Below the pieces are notes generated by a model. The model ran no database searches. It was given only the letters and a program-made list of their open reading frames with translations, and had not been told where the DNA came from. Below, piece after piece: positions 1 through 6,012 of a DNA stretch of 6,012 bases. Location: assembly GCA_041584155.1 (NCBI GenBank), contig JBFHEL010000272.1, positions 1-6,012 on the forward strand, in the 5' to 3' direction. Every line of letters begins with the position of its first letter. The first letter of the stretch is position 1. The position numbers were made by a program, and so were the translations under genes. The DNA comes from Saccharicrinis sp041584155. GTDB taxonomy: Bacteria > Bacteroidota > Bacteroidia > Bacteroidales > Marinilabiliaceae.

Positions 1-47
1 CTAAGAATAGTGACTATAATGACACTAAGAGCTAGTACTTTTTTCAT
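1..47 (-). CDS. 5' end of an exported protein, possibly the T9SS ring lipoprotein PorK/GldK (partial)
   Basis: Only the first 15 codons lie in the window, starting at the ATG at 47-45 and running off the left edge. They read MKKVLALSVIIVTIL, a Lys-Lys N-terminus followed by a hydrophobic stretch, as in a Sec signal peptide or lipoprotein signal. The lipobox or cleavage site would lie outside the window. The gene starts 46 bp after the porP stop on the same strand, which suggests co-transcription. From established knowledge, porP is followed by porK, porL, porM and porN in Porphyromonas gingivalis, and GldK/PorK is a lipoprotein, so PorK/GldK is the natural guess. That identity rests on position and signal peptide only; any other exported protein would look the same here. 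Confidence 0.6.
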   Translation of the reverse strand, partial: MKKVLALSVIIVTIL

Positions 48-93
48 AATATTTCAGACTATCAGTATTTTAATTTCAAAATTTCCTATATCA

Positions 94-1050
94 TTATAAA
101 TATCTAACGCTTTTATAGCGTTTTGTTCGTTTCTCAAAACTTACATCAAAATTATATCCAACCATCAACTCATGGGTTCCTCCGGCACCCGCACTGGCAA
201 TAGCTGATGTTGTAATGTCATAACTATATCCAAAACGAATCCCACTTTTCAACTCTATTCCTCCCAACAAAACAATGGCATCTTGAAACCGGTAACTCAT
301 TCCTCCCCAATATCTCTTCCTGTATTTTACCAGTGTATTCAAATCTATTTGAAAACTACTACCATCTGTTTTATAAAAAAACGAAGGCAAAAGTTCATAC
401 GCAGTGTCTTCTATTTTTATGTTATACCCTCCTGTCAGGTAAAAAGTTCTATTTATGGTAATATTTATTTCATCATCATAATTTGGTTCCGGATTATTCA
501 GGTGTGTCAGCGAGGCTGCTGCATAAAAATTTTTATCGATGTAATACACGCCTAAACCAGCATCAAATGCTGTTCCTGATACTTCAGAAGAAGTAAGACT
601 GGGATCTTCACTGGCCGATGTGGTATACACATCCGACTCTTCATCAGGAAACTCAAATCCTGTTCCATCCAATGTTTGATTTAATATCCCTACAGACAAA
701 CCCAAACCCAGGACACCTCTTTCAAGTTCAAATCTTGCAGCATAACTTAATTTTATAGAAATATTGGTAAACAATCCAATTTCATCATTCATAAAATTTA
801 AGCCTACACCCCCATCACGTCCAAACCACTTAACAGGCATGTCTCCGCTAAAAACCGTTGTTTTAATAGCATAATCTCCTGACCATTGATTCCTGTTCAA
901 GGCCACTAAATTAATAGACTCGGTACTTCCTGCATACCCAGGATTAACCGTCAGTATATTAAACATATTCTGACTGAACTGAGGATCGTACTGAGCCTTT
1001 GCTTGAGCAGCGATGCAAAATAAAACAAAAATCAGAATTCTCCTAACCAT
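94..1050 (-). CDS. porP: Type IX secretion system outer-membrane protein, PorP/SprF family
   Basis: A 318-residue protein matching the PorP/SprF family in length and motifs. A signal peptide covers about residues 1-19, with a likely cleavage after Ala-Lys-Ala (17-19). The mature N-terminus QYDPQFSQNMFN, followed by NPGYAGS (36-42), is the family hallmark. Further family-like blocks are NRNQWSG (52-58), GVGLNFMNDEIG (81-92), a WGGMSYR strand (248-254), GYSYDIT (274-280), GTHELMVGYN (291-300) and a basic C-terminus ending SVRYL. Alternating hydrophobic strands fit an outer-membrane beta-barrel. An acidic, Ser/Thr-rich insertion (about 133-159) is probably a surface loop. In the family, PorP associates with the PorK/PorN ring and PorE, and SprF paralogs serve particular secreted proteins such as SprB. 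The gene just downstream may be porK, which favours the core PorP over a lone SprF paralog. The ATG start is supported by the signal peptide; no Shine-Dalgarno is visible, as is usual in this phylum. Confidence 0.93.
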   Translation of the reverse strand: MVRRILIFVLFCIAAQAKAQYDPQFSQNMFNILTVNPGYAGSTESINLVALNRNQWSGDYAIKTTVFSGDMPVKWFGRDGGVGLNFMNDEIGLFTNISIKLSYAARFELERGVLGLGLSVGILNQTLDGTGFEFPDEESDVYTTSASEDPSLTSSEVSGTAFDAGLGVYYIDKNFYAAASLTHLNNPEPNYDDEINITINRTFYLTGGYNIKIEDTAYELLPSFFYKTDGSSFQIDLNTLVKYRKRYWGGMSYRFQDAIVLLGGIELKSGIRFGYSYDITTSAIASAGAGGTHELMVGYNFDVSFEKRTKRYKSVRYL

Positions 1051-1091
1051 TTATTCAGATATAAAAAACTCAAAGAACTCTATTTTTATCA

Positions 1092-1149
1092 CAAACGCAT
1101 AATATTTTGTTTATCAACTATATAGAACAAAACTATATGAATGCGTTTG
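1092..1149. repeat. Nested inverted repeat in the leader of porP
   Basis: The perfect 9-bp arms CAAACGCAT (1092-1100) and ATGCGTTTG (1141-1149) enclose 40 bp. Inside them a second perfect pair, TTTTGTT (1105-1111) and AACAAAA (1126-1132), could form a stacked stem. A direct repeat AACTATAT occurs at 1116-1123 and 1131-1138. No T-run follows either arm on either strand, so this does not look like an intrinsic terminator. It lies 42-99 bp before the porP start, partly overlapping a candidate -7 box, so a regulator-binding dyad or an RNA leader structure are both possible. The repeats are seen directly; the function is unknown. Confidence 0.5.
1128..1135 (-). promoter_or_regulatory. Candidate -7 promoter box for porP
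   Basis: Read on the minus strand this is TAGTTTTG, a full match to the Bacteroidota -7 consensus TAnnTTTG. It would give a leader of about 70 nt before the porP ATG at 1050. No good -33 TTTG was found at the normal distance, and such boxes are frequent in AT-rich spacers. It would let porP and the genes after it be transcribed independently of topA. Confidence 0.3.
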
Positions 1150-1234
1150 CATTAAAAACTGAGTTCGTATACTTTATTTTAAATATAAAGGTTTCATTTT
1201 ATAAGTTAAACATGTATTTTTTTTGTAAAACACC

Positions 1235-2395
1235 TTATTTTAGATACCCTTTTTGAAAAAAACGCCACCACTTTTCAGGCATACACCCATCACGTGTTTG
1301 TTTATATTCATTTTCACTACATGAAATCAACCTTACGCTCTCTTTCCAGGGTACTTCAATCCACCAACGATGATTTACCCTGTTTGTATAAAAACGGATA
1401 TCTTCGCTAAAATTGTGTAGATGCACCACAAAAATTTTATAATTTTCAGATTCAACCGAAGGAACGTCATTTGTTTTAACGGCCATCCCCTCTAATACAT
1501 GCCATATAATTTGTGCACACAAACCACCACCTACGCTGTTTGTATCGTACTGAGGATTATATTCATGTAAGCCAAAAAAGCGAAGATGATCGCTCATTCC
1601 GGCATACCAGGCCATCTGACATGCTTCGTAACCATTAAATCCATTACTATTTATTGGTGCATGATAGGGCATAACACTATATGCAATAGCCCCCACATCA
1701 AAACTCACCACCTCAGCATCTCTTAAATATGGCTCGGCATGACTGATATGCTCATTACGCAAATCGCGCAAACGAACATACTCCCAACCTACAGCATCCA
1801 TTTCTCTTTCCTGACTTTCTCCCAGAAGATATTTCTGCACCCCCAGCACATTTAAGTCGAACACAGAAGCACGCAACTCCGTTTTCAGCTTTGTCAGAAA
1901 GCTTTGCGAGGAATAGTCAGCCTCCCCATGCAATAAATCCAACTTAGCATCTATCACCGACACCACCACATCACCTTTATCATCGGTCAGCGAACGAACA
2001 ACAGGCAGGGTATAATCCTGCCCTGCGCCCAAAAAAATGCCCTTTACCTGGTGTTTCAACAGTATCTTACTCACTTCACGAATGGCCCAATATCTGTCGT
2101 CCAAGGTCTTTCCCTTGATATTACCCAGATCTATAATCTTTAAAGACCGGGAAGTTTTTCGTAAGGCTGCCAGCATGGGTCGTACTACATGAACCCCTTC
2201 GCTACACCCCTTATTATTTAAGGCGTTTATATCATCGGCAATACCTACAATAGCCACATCAAAGGTAGCCAAATCAAACTCTTCAACTCCCTCAAACCCA
2301 TAAACAATATGATTCAGCAAACTATCTTCCTGAGGCATAAAACAGGAAGACAATGCCGGTGCTGATACAGGTTCAAAAAAATCGTTAATTCTCAC
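1235..2395 (-). CDS. Arginase/formimidoylglutamase superfamily protein with degenerate metal site
   Basis: A 386-residue ureohydrolase-fold protein, usually annotated as formimidoylglutamase in Bacteroidota. Family blocks are in order: NKGCSEG (61-67), the GGxHS-type block as GAGQDYT (123-129), the DAHxD block as DAKLD (149-153), SFDVGAIAY (231-239) for SxDxDxxDP, and the HEYNP block (277-281), where Glu278 matches the substrate-side Glu of arginases. Asp149, Asp153 and Asp233 remain, but the two metal-ligand His are Gln126 and Lys151, and the next Asp positions of motif 3 are Gly235 and Ala238. A binuclear Mn site is therefore unlikely. At 386 residues it exceeds the roughly 300-residue family norm, because of a Trp-rich C-terminal region (RWW 343-345, KWW 375-377). 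The GTG start is 12 bp after the topA stop in the same frame; the short leader is closed by that stop, and the MRINDFFEPV N-terminus supports this start. No hut genes are nearby. The family is clear; hydrolytic activity is doubtful. Confidence 0.88.
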   Translation of the reverse strand: MRINDFFEPVSAPALSSCFMPQEDSLLNHIVYGFEGVEEFDLATFDVAIVGIADDINALNNKGCSEGVHVVRPMLAALRKTSRSLKIIDLGNIKGKTLDDRYWAIREVSKILLKHQVKGIFLGAGQDYTLPVVRSLTDDKGDVVVSVIDAKLDLLHGEADYSSQSFLTKLKTELRASVFDLNVLGVQKYLLGESQEREMDAVGWEYVRLRDLRNEHISHAEPYLRDAEVVSFDVGAIAYSVMPYHAPINSNGFNGYEACQMAWYAGMSDHLRFFGLHEYNPQYDTNSVGGGLCAQIIWHVLEGMAVKTNDVPSVESENYKIFVVHLHNFSEDIRFYTNRVNHRWWIEVPWKESVRLISCSENEYKQTRDGCMPEKWWRFFQKGYLK

Positions 2396-2407
2396 AATTG
2401 CAAATAC

Positions 2408-4816
2408 TTATTTCTTGGTACTCTTGGTAGCTTTGGTTGTCTTGCTTGTTTTGCTTGCTTTAGTTGTTTTTTTCTTTGTCGTTTTCTTACCACCATCTTT
2501 GATCAACTGTTGACAATCTTCAAACGACAGGGTCTTAGGATCGGTATCCTTGGGTATCTTATAGTTCTTTTTCTGGTAAGAGATATAAGGACCCCATCTA
2601 CCGTTTAATATTTGCAACTCCGCATCTTCATCAAAGCTCTTGATAAATTTCTCTTTGTCGGCATTTCTTTTTTCTTCAATAAGCACAACGGCCCTATCCA
2701 ATTCAATAGTCAAAGGATCGTCAATACCCTTTTTCAGGGAAACAAACTTCCCATCATGACGCACATAGGGTCCAAAGCGTCCTATACCCACCACCACTTT
2801 TTTATTCTCAAACAAACCCAGATCACGCGGCAAATCAAAAAGCTTCAATGCAGCCTCCAGGGTAATGGTTTCCAGATGTTGTCCCTTTTGCAGGGAAGCA
2901 AATTTGGGTTTTTCAACATCCTCATCCTCGCTGCTTTCTCCCAACTGAGCCATTGGACCATAACGACCAATCTTCACCAAAACAGGCTTCCCTGTTTTAG
3001 GATCGTTACCCAATATCCTCTCACCTGTATTTCGTTCTGAGTTCTCCAGCGTTTCCTCTACTTGCTTATGGAAACTTCTGTAAAATTGATCTATTGCCTC
3101 ATTCCACACAACCTTACCAATGGCAATCTCATCAAATTCCATTTCCACCTTAGCCGTAAAGTCATAGCTAACAATGTTTGGAAAATATTTCATCAGAAAG
3201 TCATTCACCACCATACCCACATCAGTAGGAAATAATTTGTTTCTTTCTGCTCCTGTAATTTCTTTTTTGATCTCTTTTTGGAGTTCTCCTGCCGACAGGC
3301 TTAGGTACTGATAGGCACGTTCCACCCCTTCACGCTCCTCTTTTACCACATATCCCCTGTTTTGTACAGTTGAAATAGTAGGAGCGTAGGTAGATGGACG
3401 TCCAATACCTAAATCTTCCAGTTTCTTCACCAAAGCAGCCTCGGAGTATCGGGCGGGTTTTTGACTCCACCGTTCCCGGGCCTCAATAATATCAGCATTC
3501 AGAGGGTCACCCACCTTCATAGGCGGTAGCAAGCCACTGTCTTCTTCATCTGCTTCACCTTCGTGTTCCGAAGACTGAATATATACCTTGAGGAATCCGT
3601 CAAACTTAATCACCTCACCCGAAGCAACAAAAAGCTCATCAACACCATCTCCCTGAATATGTATCGTGGTTTTCTCCAGCTGAGCATCACTCATCTGAGA
3701 AGCTATGGTTCTTTTATATATTAACTCATATAACTTTTGCTCCTGCGACGAGCCTGTAACCGTGGGCTTATTAAGATAGGTAGGACGAATGGCCTCGTGA
3801 GCTTCCTGTGCTCCCTTACTCTTGGTCTGGTATTTCCTTATCTTTAAATATTCCTCGCCCATTTCCTCTTTAATCTGATCAGAAGCCATTTGAATAGCTG
3901 TCTCTGCCAGATTTACCGAGTCGGTACGCATATAGGTAATCTTTCCTGCCTCATAAAGTTTCTGCGCCACAGACATGGTTTGCCCCACCGAGAAACCCAG
4001 TTTTCTACTGGCTTCCTGTTGCAAGGTAGAGGTAGTAAACGGAGGTGCAGGCGATTTCTTTAAGGGTTTTTTGGTAATATCCTTAACCGAAAAAGAAGCT
4101 GCTTTACATTTTTCTAAAAAAGCCTCGGTATCTTTCAGCGAAGCAAAACGTTTTGCCAACTCCGCCTTAATTTCCGATACCTTACCCTTAGCATCTGTAA
4201 TGGTAAATACTGCCGTTACACGGAAGGAAGACTCCGGCTTAAAAGCAAAAATCTCTCTTTCACGCTCCACTATCAACCTGACTGTCACACTCTGTACCCG
4301 CCCTGCCGAGAGGGAAGGCTTCACTTTCTTCCACAGTACCGGCGAGAGTTCAAATCCCACTAAACGGTCTAACACCCTGCGCGCCTGTTGTGCATGAACC
4401 AAATCATAATCAATATCGCGGGGATTATCCACCGCCTTTAATATCGCCTCCTTAGTGATCTCGTGAAATACAATACGTTTTGTTTTTTCGGGAATTAAAC
4501 CCAACTCATCATATAAATGCCAGGCTATAGCCTCTCCCTCGCGATCTTCATCGGAAGCGAGCCATACAGTCCCCACATCTTTGGATAGCTTTTTCAACTC
4601 CTTGACCACCTCTTTCTTGTCATCTGAAACAACATAATTCGGTGTATAATTATTTTCTATATCAATCCCAAAGTCTTTCTTAGCCAGATCCCGGATATGA
4701 CCATAGCTCGATTTCACCAAAAAGTCTTTCCCTAAGAACTTTTCTATCGTTTTTGCTTTGGCCGGGGACTCCACAATCACCAAATTGCCTTCACTTACTA
4801 TGCTCTTTTTTGCCAT
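2408..4816 (-). CDS. topA: DNA topoisomerase I (type IA)
   Basis: Relaxes negatively supercoiled DNA by cutting one strand through a 5'-phosphotyrosine link. The Toprim domain (about 11-125) carries Glu16 in VIVESPAKAKTI and the Asp89/Asp91/Glu93 acidic triad in ASDEDREGE. The catalytic tyrosine is Tyr295 in ITYMRTDS. Other type IA blocks are HEAIRPT (340-346) and LGIGRPSTYAPTI (469-481). The C-terminus has three topoisomerase C-terminal repeats centred on GRYGPM (617), GRFGPYV (679) and GRWGPYI (739), about 60 residues apart. No Cys4 zinc ribbons are present; only two Cys remain after the Toprim domain. The last 26 residues are almost only Lys, Thr and Ser, probably a DNA-contacting tail. 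I chose the ATG at 4816 (802 aa). A TTG 18 bp upstream stays in frame, but it adds residues outside the fold and leaves almost no leader after the candidate promoter. It heads a minus-strand group with the arginase-like gene 12 bp downstream. Confidence 0.97.
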   Translation of the reverse strand: MAKKSIVSEGNLVIVESPAKAKTIEKFLGKDFLVKSSYGHIRDLAKKDFGIDIENNYTPNYVVSDDKKEVVKELKKLSKDVGTVWLASDEDREGEAIAWHLYDELGLIPEKTKRIVFHEITKEAILKAVDNPRDIDYDLVHAQQARRVLDRLVGFELSPVLWKKVKPSLSAGRVQSVTVRLIVEREREIFAFKPESSFRVTAVFTITDAKGKVSEIKAELAKRFASLKDTEAFLEKCKAASFSVKDITKKPLKKSPAPPFTTSTLQQEASRKLGFSVGQTMSVAQKLYEAGKITYMRTDSVNLAETAIQMASDQIKEEMGEEYLKIRKYQTKSKGAQEAHEAIRPTYLNKPTVTGSSQEQKLYELIYKRTIASQMSDAQLEKTTIHIQGDGVDELFVASGEVIKFDGFLKVYIQSSEHEGEADEEDSGLLPPMKVGDPLNADIIEARERWSQKPARYSEAALVKKLEDLGIGRPSTYAPTISTVQNRGYVVKEEREGVERAYQYLSLSAGELQKEIKKEITGAERNKLFPTDVGMVVNDFLMKYFPNIVSYDFTAKVEMEFDEIAIGKVVWNEAIDQFYRSFHKQVEETLENSERNTGERILGNDPKTGKPVLVKIGRYGPMAQLGESSEDEDVEKPKFASLQKGQHLETITLEAALKLFDLPRDLGLFENKKVVVGIGRFGPYVRHDGKFVSLKKGIDDPLTIELDRAVVLIEEKRNADKEKFIKSFDEDAELQILNGRWGPYISYQKKNYKIPKDTDPKTLSFEDCQQLIKDGGKKTTKKKTTKASKTSKTTKATKSTKK

Positions 4817-4848
4817 CTGCAACTTAATTAACAATTCTATTAAGCCGT

Positions 4849-4856
4849 CAAATTTA
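4849..4856 (-). promoter_or_regulatory. Candidate -7 promoter box for topA
   Basis: The minus strand reads TAAATTTG, matching TAnnTTTG. Transcription would start about 25-30 nt before the ATG at 4816, but only about 10 nt before the alternative TTG at 4834, which favours the ATG. No clear -33 element was found at the usual distance. Confidence 0.35.
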
Positions 4857-4977
4857 AAAAATTATCCCAACATAACTAAAAAGCTGATTTAATAATGAAA
4901 ATATATCATTACAAAAGCTTTGCAAAAAAAGAATATAATTTTCTTCAAATTACACCGTTACAATTTTAAATCAATAG

Positions 4978-5007
4978 TTTTGCTAAAAATGCTATTTTTG
5001 CTCAAAA
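4978..5007. repeat. Direct repeat TTTTGCTnAAAA in the PBP promoter region
   Basis: TTTTGCTAAAAA (4978-4989) recurs as TTTTGCTCAAAA (4996-5007), matching 11 of 12 positions with an 18-bp period. Each copy ends a TAnnTTTG-type -7 box (4975-4982 and 4993-5000). It may therefore be a duplicated promoter core or a paired regulator site, or simply an AT-rich coincidence. Confidence 0.4.
4993..5000 (+). promoter_or_regulatory. Candidate -7 promoter box for the PBP gene
   Basis: TATTTTTG matches the Bacteroidota -7 consensus TAnnTTTG and would give a leader of about 15-20 nt before the ATG at 5024. A second match, TAGTTTTG, lies 18 bp upstream at 4975-4982. Neither has a convincing -33 TTTG at the normal spacing. 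Confidence 0.4.
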
Positions 5008-5023
5008 TTTCAATAATACAACT

Positions 5024-6012
5024 ATGACAACAAATAATCCCAACATAAAAAAAATACTCCGCTGGTTCTGGGGAGTAGTGATATTCTCCTTTTTTATGGT
5101 CTTTTTATTGTTCTTTTTAATCTCACGTGGTTTTTTAGGTGTAATGCCTTCCTTTGAAGATCTTGAGAACCCCAAAAACAGTATTGCCACTCAGATTATT
5201 TCTGAAGACGGAGAGTTACTGGGTAATTTCGCCATTGAGAACAGAACATTTATTGATTTTGATCAACTCTCACCCAACCTGGTGAACGCCCTGGTATCTA
5301 CCGAAGATGTGCGTTTTTACGATCACTCAGGCATCGACCCTCGCGGACTCTTTAGGGTAGCTATACGAACCGTACTGATGGGCGACAAAGGATCAGGAGG
5401 AGGTAGTACCATTACCCAACAGCTTGCCAAACTGCTCTTTCATGAACCGGCTAAAAACATATGGGAAAGAGGACTACAAAAACTAAACGAATGGGTTATT
5501 TCGGTGAAGCTGGAACGCAGCTATACCAAAAACGAACTCATTACCATGTATTTAAATAAGGCAGAATATATTTACGATGCCTATGGTATTCAATCGGCTG
5601 CAAAAACCTTTTTTAATACATCCACCGACACCATTAAAATAGAACAGGCTGCCACCCTGGTGGGGATGTTAAAAAACCCCGCTCTCTTTAACCCGGTGCG
5701 ACGTCCCGACACCACCGAATTCAGAAGAAATGTAGTCCTGAACCAAATGCGTAAAGCTCAGTTTATCACCGACGAAGCTTACGACTCTTTAAAAAACATT
5801 CCTCTTACCCTGGATTTTAACCGAACAGATCACAAGGAAGGTGTTGCACCTTATTTCAGAGAATATCTGCGACTAACCCTCAATGCTAATAAACCGGAAA
5901 GAAAAAACTATCCTTCGTATTTACAGGATAAATTTACTGCCGACAGCATGGAATGGGAAAATAACCCGGCCTATGGTTTTATCAATAAACAGTTAAAACC
6001 CGACGGCACACA
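5024..6012 (+). CDS. mrcA: Class A penicillin-binding protein (PBP1A-like), N-terminal part
   Basis: Open from the ATG at 5024 to the window end: 329 codons of a protein that in this family usually exceeds 700 residues. A short cytoplasmic N-terminus with basic residues (Lys9, Lys10, Arg13) leads into one transmembrane helix (about 14-34). The GT51 glycosyltransferase domain follows. Its motifs are TEDVRFYDHSG with catalytic Glu94 (93-103), GGSTITQQLAKLL (126-138), KLNEW with Glu156 (153-157), KLERSYTKNELITMYLN (162-178) and YGIQSAAKTFF (187-197). In the family this domain polymerises lipid II glycan strands on the outer face of the inner membrane, and a C-terminal transpeptidase domain cross-links the peptides; that domain lies past the edge, so bifunctionality is inferred. 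The gene is divergent from topA and has no functional tie to the secretion genes. No Shine-Dalgarno is visible. The symbol follows common usage for PBP1A; another class A paralog cannot be excluded. Confidence 0.92.
   Translation, partial: MTTNNPNIKKILRWFWGVVIFSFFMVFLLFFLISRGFLGVMPSFEDLENPKNSIATQIISEDGELLGNFAIENRTFIDFDQLSPNLVNALVSTEDVRFYDHSGIDPRGLFRVAIRTVLMGDKGSGGGSTITQQLAKLLFHEPAKNIWERGLQKLNEWVISVKLERSYTKNELITMYLNKAEYIYDAYGIQSAAKTFFNTSTDTIKIEQAATLVGMLKNPALFNPVRRPDTTEFRRNVVLNQMRKAQFITDEAYDSLKNIPLTLDFNRTDHKEGVAPYFREYLRLTLNANKPERKNYPSYLQDKFTADSMEWENNPAYGFINKQLKPDGT

Larger units (their letters stand above)
4817..5023. promoter_or_regulatory. Divergent spacer between topA and the PBP gene
   Basis: This very AT-rich 207-bp region must carry the start signals for both divergent genes. 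Besides the -7 boxes listed separately it holds two small dyads: TAATGA (4893-4898) with TCATTA (4906-4911), 7 bp apart, and the palindrome AAAGCTTT (4914-4921). Both are short enough to be chance in such AT-rich DNA. No convincing small gene or structured RNA was seen here. Confidence 0.5.

Noticed and set aside
283..555. Plus-strand open frame of 90 codons inside porP
   Set aside because: It lies wholly antisense to a well-supported PorP/SprF gene, has no recognisable domain, and its composition is that of a shadow frame.
1092..1149. Intrinsic terminator for the arginase-like gene or topA operon
   Set aside because: The outer loop is 40 nt and no run of T follows the second arm on either strand.
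1137..1256. Plus-strand 39-codon open frame starting in the porP leader
   Set aside because: It is Phe/Tyr/Lys-rich as expected from AT-rich noncoding DNA, runs into the 3' end of the arginase-like gene, and has no family signal.
1235..2395. Functional histidine-degradation HutG
   Set aside because: The metal-ligand His and several Asp are replaced, and no hutH, hutU or hutI genes are in the window.
2612..3040. Plus-strand open frame of 142 codons inside topA
   Set aside because: It is antisense to the conserved C-terminal repeats of topoisomerase I and shows no domain or start signal of its own.
3975..4397. Plus-strand open frame of 140 codons inside topA
   Set aside because: It is antisense to the catalytic core of topoisomerase I, with no independent support.
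4817..4834. Longer topA start at a TTG (808 aa)
   Set aside because: It adds MLIKLQ before a good MAKKS start, needs a rare start codon and would leave almost no leader after the candidate -7 box.
5002..5190. Minus-strand open frame of 62 codons over the PBP start
   Set aside because: It overlaps the membrane anchor of the penicillin-binding protein; its Lys-rich and hydrophobic parts are explained as the complement of that AT-rich region.

Overview
The window comes from a member of the Bacteroidota (Bacteroidetes). The evidence is a PorP/SprF-family type IX secretion protein, AT-rich spacers without clear Shine-Dalgarno sequences, -7 boxes of the TAnnTTTG type, and a zinc-ribbon-free DNA topoisomerase I with a Lys/Thr-rich tail. 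I cannot place it below phylum level with confidence.

Layout. Minus strand, in transcription order (right to left): topA (ATG at 4816, stop at 2408); 12 bp later and in the same reading frame, an arginase-superfamily protein of the kind usually labelled 'formimidoylglutamase' (2395-1235, GTG start); a 184-bp AT-rich spacer holding a nested inverted repeat and a -7 box; porP/sprF (1050-94); a 46-bp gap; and the first 15 codons of another exported protein (47-1, cut by the window edge). That last gene sits where porK/gldK would be expected. Plus strand: a 207-bp divergent spacer (4817-5023) separates topA from a class A penicillin-binding protein (5024 onward, cut at 6012). Its visible part holds the membrane anchor and the whole glycosyltransferase-51 motif set.

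How the genes fit together. The left half looks like the upstream end of a type IX secretion / gliding core cluster (porP, then probably porK and onward) attached to topA and the arginase-like gene. The right edge begins an unrelated cell-wall synthesis gene read in the other direction.

The most interesting point is the arginase-like protein. It keeps the fold-defining blocks and the substrate-side Glu, but most manganese-ligand positions are substituted (Gln126, Lys151, Gly235, Ala238). It is therefore unlikely to be a working formimidoylglutamase. No histidine-utilisation genes are nearby, and its placement before porP makes a non-catalytic or secretion-linked role worth testing. No RNA genes, mobile elements, CRISPR arrays or convincing intrinsic terminators were seen.
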